Part shown: positions 36,193 through 45,716 of the stretch, in pieces
Position numbering within the stretch: the first letter of the stretch is position 1
Layout of the letters: every line of letters begins with the position of its first letter
Source of the DNA: Sisyra terminalis
Taxonomy: Eukaryota > Arthropoda > Insecta > Neuroptera > Sisyridae
Assembly: GCA_958496175.1 (NCBI GenBank)
Contig: OY292276.1
Location: forward strand, 24,942,001-25,006,000
DNA: 64,000 bases
Direction of reading: 5' to 3'
Program-made: the position numbers and the translations under genes
Notes under the pieces: generated by a model
The model's input: the letters and a program-made list of their open reading frames with translations, nothing else
Database searches by the model: none
What the model was told of the DNA's origin: nothing

Positions 36193-37535
36193 CAGAGTTG
36201 AAAAACAGTATTGTATGTCGCAATAAATAACAGAACTACTTGTTATCCGAGGTGAAATACCCTTTGATGAATTATATAGCATTTCACAGATTGATCTTTT
36301 GTCTTTTTAATTTGTCTTAGAACACCAACAGTTTTAGGCCCTGGAGTCTAAACCAAAGATGTCCAACATGAATTTGTGGAGGGTCAGACTGCCAAAGGAG
36401 GACACACAACAAAAGGACATTGTGATACGAATTAAAGAAATACTAAACACTCTAAAATTATGTAAAAAAATATAAAAATAAACTGTGACTGCTTTTACTA
36501 TAAATAACATTTTTGAAACTATTTTCCACTTCTTATTTGGAAAACCATATAACCAGTTTTAATGAATATTGTGGAAAATGGTAAGTTATTAGTTCGTACC
36601 GGAGAGAAACCACAAAATTAAGATTGGTTTAAATTAAGAAATTTAGAATTATGAAGGTTAAAAGCATTTAAAAGAACGTCATTTTTGTAATTATTGGTGC
36701 ACCTTATGCCTATTTCAAAATGGTAATTTTCTTTATCCTAATTTGAATATGAAATTCATAAATCGAAATAAAATTTATACTATTAATAGGATACAATTGC
36801 CATAATGTACACTTGATAGAAAATTGACAAAAATAAAATGTTTGTTAATACATACACAAAGAATTAATGGGAGGAGATCAAAGAGGCACAGAAATAAAGT
36901 GGTAAGGGGGAAATAAGTAAATTGATAAAACACCTATTATTAGAACTTTATTTAAAATCAGCAAACATACTAACAGTGTTACCCGCTTTGTCCCAATCTC
37001 CAAGGAGAGTAGCTGGAATCGTATGCCAAAGGAAACGCAAAATTAACTACGAAACTTTTACCAAAAATAAAGCTTAAAACTTAAATAACCAATTAACTAA
37101 TTTGCTTATTGATATATTTTTCCCATACAGGTTGTGCACAAATCCAGCAAAATAGAAAACCAGTTTGTGTAACGCTATTGAAAAACCATAACAGTAAAAA
37201 CAATACCGAATCCACTTTACTGATGTTCGTTTTTTAATGCGTAATATACGCATTGGTAGATTCTTATTGAATTTAACTAACCTTTTTTTGGAACTAAATC
37301 CAGAAACATCACAATAAAACGCATAATGTTTCAACAAGAAAACATCCATTTGGAAGATACAATGACATATAAAGAGTAGTACTACAATTACATGAGTAAT
37401 ATTGGAAATATATACTTTGAAATATTGTTACCAATGTTATTTTTTTGAATATTTTTCTCTAAAAACATGTAATCTTGATTAACTCTATTTATAAAGAAAA
37501 AAGGTAGGATGCATTGATATGTATAAATGGATAGA
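36193..37535. other. A+T-rich DNA, nothing recognised
   Basis: No supported feature. Confidence 0.4.
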
Positions 37536-37536
37536 C

Positions 37537-37620
37537 CAGTTGTTCTTAGCCGGGATTCGATCGAACCCCAAGAGTTCGGTGAGTCAGTCTTGCGGGTTCG
37601 GTGGGGGCAAGATACATTCT
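37537..37620 (+). mobile_element. hAT-like MITE, one end only
   Basis: Begins CAGTTGTTCTTAGCC, like the ends of the element at 22610-22861, and contains TTCGGTGAGTCAGTCTTGCG, nearly the same as TTCGTGAGTCAGTCTCGCGG there. No opposite end was found downstream, so this is a broken copy. The open frame at 37527-37718 reads across it by chance. Confidence 0.65.
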
Positions 37621-37837
37621 CCACTCATATGATCTATGTATTTAAAGTAGGTGGTAATTCTTTCAAGTGTAATTCTTCGAAAAGGAAACGGGGTTTCGTA
37701 ACCACCAAAAATAGATAAAGTTGTAAGTATAATATTTCAAGCATTGAACTATAATTATTTCGTTTTTCCATCTAACTTAATTATGCAATTATTTTCTTCT
37801 AAATTTCGAATATATTTTTTTTATCCAATAAGAACTT

Positions 37838-37872
37838 CTTTCAAACAAGAACTTCTTTCAAACAAGAATTTA
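37838..37872 (+). repeat. Short tandem repeat (17-18 bp unit, two copies)
   Basis: AAGAACTTCTTTCAAAC occurs twice in a row. Confidence 0.85.
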
Positions 37873-39441
37873 TTCATATATCAAATTTTTAGCATCTCTT
37901 AAAAATATGCAAACACCAGTGTAATAGTAGCTTTTCTTTTGGAAGAGGTTCAAAGTAACGTATGAATTCTTCATGATTTATTTTTCTCAAACAATACTGC
38001 TTTATATCCTCGTATCACTTTGATCGAATATTTTCAATATTTCTAAGTATATATTTTTATTTATCCGTAACATAAAAAATCCAGGACAAACAATTTGTTA
38101 ACATCAATATTTTCTGTATTTGTTTTTAAATTATGTCGTCCAAAATTGCAATTTCTTCGGAAACAAAACTCGTTAAATAGACTTATATGTCTGTCTTTCT
38201 AATTCGATTTATTCGAAAGTTCACTTCAGAATTCCCGGTAGCGACCCGAAACAATGAACTGCGCCATGTGAAGGGAAGAAGTGGAACTCGGAATTTATAT
38301 CTATATGTATCGCACTTACATACCTCCATCTGTCTAATAATATTACATTATAATATAATGGAAAACTTTGGCAAACTCGATGTATATAGGAGTGACCGTT
38401 GTTACATCATTAAACTATCCAATTTATCCCGAATTCTTGTAACTTATTCATTAACAAAACCACCCTGCAACTAGGTCAATTCACAATAAAACTTTTCAAT
38501 TAACCCAATAGATTTTTTCGGAATGTGTTTTCCGCACGTCGATTGTTTAATATAGATAACATTTTTTTTCACATAGTAAATAACCGAGATTATCGTTGAT
38601 TAGTGAACAGAGATAGATATGGGATAAGATTTCACCCCTCCAGCACGTTGTGTTCAAGAAGAAAAGATACAGTTTCGGAACGGTCAACATACGAACCGGC
38701 TCAGAGAGTTCCCTTAGGAGAAATGGAACGAAATTTATACGTGTTGTTAATTGCTGGCTCGAATTGGGTTCTGAAGGGTGTGCTGTTTTATGATAGTAAT
38801 AATTTAGCACTGAATCATTTTTGTCGGGATCAACATCAGCTTTTTATCCCGCTTTATCCCAACATCAAAAATCAGGAGGAACGAAAGGGATCGAAAGGCT
38901 TTATGTATCTTAAAACCCTACAAACCAGAAAAAAACTAAGTCAAATAAAATTATTTGTCTTTTTTTCTCTTGAAAAAAAATACTAAACAATACGAAACTT
39001 TCATTTTAATGAGCCATTACTATTCCATCACAAATTGTGTTTTTATTTATTTTATTTAGACTCGTATTTTGATGAAAATGTAGAAAAAGTTTCATTTCAT
39101 TTGCTTTAGATCTCTCGAATTTATGTTGAAAATTTTCAATCTTTTCAATCTCGGTAACGTAATGTTTCCTTACTGGCGAAATTGAATAAAGCATTACATT
39201 TTGGATGATAGACGCGTTCGAGTGTCACTCTAATAAAATCTATGCTGGCAGGTTATCTAAACGTAAATATTATAGTAACACCACCGAAAATAGGTTAGAG
39301 GGATGAAATTTTTTTCCAATACTTGGCCGTGTTTTCAGGGTGGCGATATTGATTTAAAAAGAATATTTGATGAAAATTTAAAAAAAAGATAAAATTGAGA
39401 TTGACTCTGTTACGGATAAGCATCGTGCATAGGCATAGCAT
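37873..39441. other. No supported feature; one unexplained 127-codon frame
   Basis: The plus frame at 38603-38986 and its minus-strand shadow match no family I know and show no splice or start context. The local base composition around 38620-38780 is less A+T-rich than usual. Confidence 0.3.
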
Positions 39442-39465
39442 AGGCACTAGTAAGCACTGGTGCCT
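39442..39465. other. Short hairpin
   Basis: AGGCACTAGT and ACTGGTGCCT form a 10-bp stem (one wobble) with a 4-nt loop, next to GCATAGGCATAGCATAGGCA repeats. Confidence 0.5.
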
Positions 39466-39735
39466 TAAAAATATAATTATCAAAATAAATATTTTTTTTA
39501 TAAAATTGTTGTTATTTACTGCTTGAAGTAGGAAGTAATCAATACAATAACATTTCAATAAATTTTATGATCGTATTTATATATCAGATTATTGAAATAA
39601 TCGTACATTTATAATGAAGCATGTAAGAAATGCACATTTGCAACAGTGCTTGATTTAATTTAGCCGATTTGTTTCTTCCAAGATTCTCACCCGTACTGGT
39701 TCTTACTCTACACCTAAAATTCTAGAATTCTAGAA

Positions 39736-39800
39736 TTATCATACCTATGATTCTCTTAAGTAACCTACGGTACCTATGATCCTTTCATAGATACCTATGG
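39736..39800 (+). repeat. Diverged short tandem repeat
   Basis: Three units beginning ACCTATGATTCTC, ACCTATGATCCTTTC and ACCTATGGTTCTCTC, about 20-35 bp apart. Confidence 0.6.
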
Positions 39801-40462
39801 TTCTCTCAAAAGCATACGTATTAATAAAAAGTGGGAAATGAAATTAACTCATTCCACAATTTATTATTTTTAATTTTTTAATCGGTAATAGTGCTTTCGA
39901 ATAGCCATTTTAGAATGTGCATTATAATTTAATAACCCAAAATTAAAAGTATATGTCCCTAATAAAGGATGAGGTGAAAAAATCAACAATTTTTTTCACT
40001 CTTGTATCGAAAAATTTGTTGCTGGACATTTCAAACGAATGATGTCCTTATACATAAATGAATCACTCTCTTACTGTAGTTTTCTTTTTTCTCAATATAT
40101 TTATTCAGAATTCAAATGATTAAATGCTTTTCAAAGGTTTTATGATGGCTTAGTTCTTTCTTTAATGTTAGAATTCAAAAAATGTCAGAGGCCAATGCTT
40201 CAAAAGATTGAGAAAATTATACTCACTTTTATAGTACCTACTTATATCCTCATAGTATACACTCGTATATGTAGGTAGTCACTATAAATGAGATTGAATA
40301 TTCAAAGAAAATAAACCGATCTGCAAAAGTATATCTGTTGCCTAATCAATAAAAAAAGAGGCATGAACAAAGAAATAAAAATAAGATATGGCAATAAATT
40401 TGTGAATTGCAAAAACTTTGACATGGAATATAATTTAAATAATTGATCTAAATAAAATTATC
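39801..40462. other. A+T-rich DNA, nothing recognised
   Basis: No supported feature. Confidence 0.4.
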
Positions 40463-40640
40463 CTACTGTCGAGCGAGTAGTCAAGATAGCCGCTTCAACA
40501 CTGGTAGGTGCTAAATTCGATCCTTGTTTCACGCAAATTTTCATTATTTCTCGATTTACGGTTTTTAAAAATCCTAGAGTCGCTAAAGCCTTAGCAATTA
40601 TAAAGCGATAAACATCAACAAAAAAATAAAAATAATGAAA
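40463..40640 (+). mobile_element. tRNA-derived SINE, copy 6
   Basis: Head CTACTGTCGAGCGAGTAGTC and AAGATAGCCGCTTCAACACT, degraded B box AAATTCGATCC, body TATTTCTCGATTTACGGTTT and CTAGAGTCGCTAAAGCC, ending in a long A-rich tail. Full length but diverged. Confidence 0.8.
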
Positions 40641-40949
40641 AAAATGAAAAAAATATAAGAAACATAGGGAGTTTCATTTTCCACAAAAATTTTCCAAATA
40701 ATATTTTGTTGATAAATCAGTTTGACTTGATTTTTCCAATGATATCGCAGAGAGGATTGATAAACTACAATAGCGGAACAGTATAGTGAAAAATTGAGAA
40801 TTGATTTAGAAAGGATACTTTTTTGAGCTACTGGTTTCGCCCATTTTACTATAATCCTCATAATAAATTTGTATTAAATTATTTTTGCATAAAATAAATA
40901 ATTTATTTTATAAAACGATGAATCTCTATAACGATGAATGAATTTAATA

Positions 40950-41363
40950 GTTATTTACCGATACTTTATAAGTACTAAGGTCCTTAGCGACTGTAGGGTT
41001 AATAAAAATCCGTAGTCGAGAAATATGCGAAATTTTCTCGATATCGAGAAAATTTGCTCAATTCAAGGATTGAACCCAAAACCTACCAGTTTTGGAGTGG
41101 TATACTACTAGTATAATAAGTTATAATAATAGTAATATAATAATAATAAGCTATACTACTGGTATAATAGGCATTCAAGAAGTATTGATCGGAAATTATA
41201 ACCATATAATTCTTTTTAGAAGGAAATCGATAATGCTAAAGTCATGATGTTTACAAAACAAATAGAAAAAATGCCTTTTTTGTCGTTATTTATAAACACT
41301 TGTCACATACCAGTTTTGAAATGGAACCACTTTAACCACTTAACTACCTTAACCACTAGGTCC
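40950..41363 (-). mobile_element. tRNA-derived SINE, copy 7, interrupted
   Basis: On the minus strand the tail and body occupy 40950-41100 (blocks equivalent to TTTCTCGACTACGGATTTTT and a B box GGGTTCAATCC), while the tRNA-like head (AGTGGTTAAGGTAGTTAAGT and GGTTCCATTTCAAAACTGGT on the minus strand) lies at 41305-41363. The pieces are separated by about 204 bp containing TATACTACTAG/TATAATAATA repeats. ACCTACCAGTTTTGGAGTGG (41081-41100) and ACATACCAGTTTTGAAATGG (41305-41324) match at 17 of 20 positions, as expected for a target duplication made by a second insertion into the SINE. Two overlapping fragments of different copies is the alternative. Confidence 0.65.
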
Positions 41364-41862
41364 TTTGTAAGTTTGAAGTGCCTTTATATCCAACGATTTT
41401 TTTCCAATCTTTAACTTCAAGGGATGAAACAAGGAGTTGAAAGTTTTTTTTTTACTCTTGCTAATAATTTCACTTTCTATGGTGTTTTTAATTTGCCAAT
41501 TGTTAAACTAGAATAAATTTGGTATTTTTTTCTTAATTCCATATCCTAAATTCACGAATTACATTATAGCAAATATAATATGATTCATACGCCACAAGGC
41601 ATATATTCATACATATATCTTACAAATAGTTTTGTGTAGAATTTAGTATTCACACTCCAACAATAAAAAATATGTATATTTGTGTTATCATTCTGCGTTC
41701 CTATTTTTGTGCTGGTAACCAAATTATTTAAATTTTAAGTTCATTAAGTTTGGTAGGCTTGACTTCAAAAGAAAACCCAATTCAATTGAAAATGTATTTA
41801 TATGGATTTGTTTGTCATAGTTATTAGATATATATTAGTTTTAACTAGCTTGTTTTGAACTA

Positions 41863-42013
41863 ATAGCTACCCGTGATATTCATTCAACTTTGGCACAACA
41901 TTTGAGAAAAAATCAAAATCATAGTTGAAACAAATGACGACAATCAGTTAGTTCAAATTTCTGACAATGGTTCACGAAGTAAAAATGGCAGGAAAACGAA
42001 CGCTGTATTGCAA
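41863..42013 (+). repeat. Dispersed repeat 'B', head
   Basis: AATAGCTACCCGTGATATTC, then a GTTGAAACAAATGACGACAA block and finally GCAGGAAAACGAACGCTGTA, continuing after the foldback insertion at 42644. This copy gives the order head then tail for the family. Confidence 0.65.
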
Positions 42014-42643
42014 AATTGGGTATAAGCTTGGATCAGGAACATCGAGATATTCCGAACTGAAGAGAACTATTCCGACCTATTCCGAATGGATACGTATTGT
42101 TCACTCGAATGCAATTTGTACGTAAACTTTGACATGCCAGAAATGAAGAAGTGACGCTTATTTTCAAATATGTATTTAAATTATAATATTTAAAATTAAA
42201 TGTTCGTGTCAAGTTCTTTTTAGCACACCCACAATCTGCCAACGTTGCATTTTCGATTTTGTTTTTAATTTAATTCGCGATATTTTTATTAATTCAATTC
42301 TAATATGATATAATTCTCTCTTTTAACTCTCTTTTGTGGCTAAATTTTTATTATGGACTAATTTAATCGCGAATTAAATTAAAACAAAATCGAAAATGCA
42401 ACGTTGCCAAATTGTGGGTGAGCTGAAATGGACTTGCCCAAAGTAAACTTTATTTAGAAAATTTAATTTTACATAATACAATATAAATACATATTTGAAA
42501 AAAACAATCGCTACTTTATTTCTGACATGTCAAAATTTACGTACAAATTGCATTCGAGTGAACAATACGTACAGGAATAATATCGAAACTATTCAAAAAC
42601 AGTTCTCAAATATCGACGTTCCTGATCCAAGCTTATACCCAAA
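42014..42643. mobile_element. Foldback-type inverted-repeat element, copy 2, nested in repeat B
   Basis: The ends are perfect inverted repeats: GGGTATAAGCTTGGATCAGG on the left and its reverse complement on the right. The arms stay recognisably inverted over roughly 270 bp each, including GTTCACTCGAATGCAATTTG, TTTGACATG and GCCAACGTTGCATTTTCGAT, leaving a loop of about 80 bp. AAAATT lies at both edges (42008-42013 and 42644-42649), a likely 6-bp target duplication. Repeat B sequence resumes exactly after it. No coding frame of interest: 42033-42242 is an arm read through. Confidence 0.85.
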
Positions 42644-42950
42644 ATTATACCCGAAATGAGGGCATAGTGCAAAGGGCTCTAGCGCCATTAATATACGAGT
42701 ATGAATATAAGCGCTAAAAATATTTTCATATAATTCACAAGAGATTAATATTTTTAATGAAAAATTGTTTTCAAAATATAAGTAGAAATCAAAAATGTTT
42801 AAATTATGTTATAGGTAAGTCATTAAAGTATATGATGAATATGAATGTAATGTTTTGACAGCTCTATGATTTCAGTTTGAATAACAACAACAAAAAAGCG
42901 AACAACGAATAATAACTCAGGAAACCAATATTCCACAATATTCAACAAAA
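42644..42950 (+). repeat. Dispersed repeat 'B', tail
   Basis: CCGAAATGAGGGCATAGTGC, AATATAAGCGCTAAAAATAT and TTTTCATATAATTCACAAGA match 62920-63000, and the similarity continues through AGTTTGAATAACAACAACA, corresponding to about 63130-63150. Confidence 0.7.
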
Positions 42951-42952
42951 CC

Positions 42953-42977
42953 ACAGATCAGCTCTAAGCTGATCTGT
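42953..42977. other. Perfect 11-bp hairpin
   Basis: ACAGATCAGCT and AGCTGATCTGT are exact inverted copies around a 3-nt loop. It sits just beyond the recognisable end of repeat B and is followed by a GC-richer stretch to about 43030. It may be a terminal hairpin of some element. Confidence 0.65.
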
Positions 42978-45313
42978 CACAAGGGTACCACGATCATAAG
43001 GTAACGAAAGGGCTGACGCCTTAACCCAGGAAGGATCCCAAATACTCTTCACAGGTTGCAAACACATTTATTATATATTTGGTTACTATATTAATGATAT
43101 TTTTACTTAAAGAAGAGAAATTGAATACATATAAATATTCATTTCTGGACAGATAGTAATATTGTTGACATACTAATATGTTACGCTGATGAAGGGGCAG
43201 GTATTAGCTAATAATATTATTTGTAGTGCATACGAAAATACTATTTTTATAAAATATTTTTTCATCTTAGCATTTAGTACGCCCGGTCAACAAAATCATG
43301 TATGTTTCCACAAAAATATCGGCTGTATAAACCAAATAAGGTTCAAAAACTTTACTTTTTTTTAATTTAACTTTCTAAATAAAAGCTCCGACACTGAGCT
43401 TAGACTCAAACTTTTTCCTGAACTTAATCAATGTGATTCAGTCTCTTAAAATTTTATGATAGTTTTGCGTCAAGTGAGTGAAATATTGCACGAATTTGTT
43501 GGAAAATAAAGAAAAATCATGCAGTGGAAAAGTCGTACGACTTGAACGTGCACGTGACACGACTACGATTCATTGAAAGGTGCAATTTGCCACAAAGCTT
43601 TGCGTCAGGTAAATGTGAATTGACAATATCGGACACCAGGCTGAGTAGCAAGACAGCTTGGAATTTATAGATCTAAATAAACGTTCTGATTCGCTTAGAT
43701 TTGAGATCCTCTCGACTGCCTGATATGTATAAAGAATTTAAATGTATTTTCGACCAAATAAAATTTTATCTCCATCGTTTCGAAACTTTGTACCCCTGAA
43801 ACGACCTCTTCAAATGTAACTAATATAAACTTTGAAATTTACTAATAAACGCTCAAAACGGAATCGAAACGCTGCGGCCACATAATCTTTCAATTCCGTA
43901 AAAGCTCTCTTCGTCAAGTACCTGAAGTTAATTCATAATACTATACACAAGAAGTTATGTATTGCACGCGATGCTTTCCATCTAATAAATTGTCTTGAAG
44001 ACATAGAGAAATGGTCGAAGCGATTTTCTCGTTCTTGTTTTAAAGATCGCTGTTGCGAGATGTAGTAAACATAAGTCGGTTAAGGGATGACTTCACGACC
44101 CCAAAGAGGATGAGGAATTGTAGAATGATAAAAACAGAGAATAATCAAACAAAGGAAATCTGTGCACTGAAAACTTGGTGAGAGCTAACTTTTAAACAAT
44201 ATCGAGTCAATAAAGCTCTTCCTCTATCTGGAAATGGAAAGTTTGCCGCACGACAAAGTGAATAAAAAATATGATCGAAAAACAAGTTGACATACAATAA
44301 CCGATAGAACAAACGAGCGTAAAAGCTTGTCAGTAACAAATTCGAGAAACTAATCACCAATTAAAGTTTTAATGTCTCATAATTGTTCAAAGCTTTCAAG
44401 CAATGAAGCCTCAACCTTTCATCCCTCACGAAAAAATATTTACAAAGCTCGTAAAATGTTTATGATAAAAAATTGAAAATTTAAAGATTTAATTTTCTAA
44501 ACGTTACTTTTATGTGCGTATTATTCATGGGCTAACCGAGTTGATCTCAAGCAGCACATTTTATTTCGTGATGATTTATTGTACTCACAGATTTAATTTA
44601 TGTTCTATTTAAACTTTTCATCATTTTCAACGTTATTAATTTTTTCTTCTTTAATGCGTTAATAAAAAACTTAGAATTTTTTGCGAATAAATCTCACACA
44701 GCTTATGGAAATAGTCTATTTTTGTGTAAATGCCCTCTCTGTCGAGCTTTTATGGTTACCTGTTGATTACCGTAATGGCTTATTTTGATGAATTTTAAGA
44801 GGTTCGTTCACTGCAATAAATTAGAGCTTTTTGAAATGAAATTATACAGTGGAGGATACAATGTAGTTTTAAGTGCTTTTTTATATTTGAATTTAGTGAA
44901 GAATTGATAGCGTTACGCGTATTTTGTTGATGATAAAATACTAAAGTTAGATAGCTTGAAATTTACAATATAGTTTGTAGATTTTTTTTCAAGTATTTTA
45001 TTGATTTAGTTTTTTATAAGTGGGAATGTTATTATTTACGAGATTTTAAAGAGTTTATGTGCTAACAAATTAAAATGATATGCCTATAACTTTGAAACCA
45101 ATAATGATTTATTTTTCATTCGTAGCATTATTTACAAACTTAAAAGTTTAATACTGTCTTTTCGAATATGGATACAGAAAATTAAGTTTTAATTCCTTTT
45201 TTTCTTATTTTCTGTATATTCAATATATATTTTATACTGACCGTCGTCCAACCGCATTGGTAGCGAATTATAAGACTTAAAATATGGTTGGGATATTTCA
45301 TTTAGGATACTCT
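42978..45313. other. A+T-rich DNA, nothing recognised
   Basis: Slightly GC-richer stretches at 43500-43720 and 43860-44250 contain no frame or repeat that I can identify. Confidence 0.35.
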
Positions 45314-45316
45314 TAA

Positions 45317-45713
45317 GGTTGGTTCTACAATTAGTCGCTTGTCGTTGACGGGAGTCGCTAGTAGGTTGTCGTAAGTCGTCAGTCGGGAGATAAACGGCAG
45401 TGCATTCTACAATTGCGTAACGACATTTATTTTTTATTGACATTTCTGTATTTATTACAATTATTTGACACAACCTAAATGCGAACGATACATATTTGGG
45501 AGTTGTTTACAATGAATATCCATGGTTTCCATGTTTTATAAATTAGAACAACAAAAATAATATGCTGTCGTTTGTCGTAAGTCGGGACAAGTTGAGCATT
45601 GGCCAACTCTGTCCACGACAACGACTCACGTCAACGACAACAACTGTCGAATGCTATCAAAGTAAACACGCATGCGCCCGACAGACGACAAGCGACTAAT
45701 TGTAGAACCAGCC
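45317..45713. mobile_element. PIF/Harbinger-like MITE, 397 bp
   Basis: The left end GGTTGGTTCTACAATTAGTC and the reverse complement of the right end GGCTGGTTCTACAATTAGTC match at all but one position, and both continue with GCTTGTCGT. The flanks are TAA on both sides (45314-45316, 45714-45716), the 3-bp duplication typical of PIF/Harbinger. The subterminal parts are full of GTCGT/ACGAC motifs. No transposase is present. The minus-strand frame at 45189-45473 overlaps it by chance. Confidence 0.85.
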
Positions 45714-45716
45714 TAA

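Noticed and set aside
38603..38986. 127-codon plus-strand frame
   Set aside because: No motif, no start context and no splice signals were seen; the length is possible by chance in a less A+T-rich patch. I cannot support it as a gene.
45189..45473. 94-codon minus-strand frame
   Set aside because: Most of it lies in the Harbinger-like MITE terminus; it has no protein-family features.
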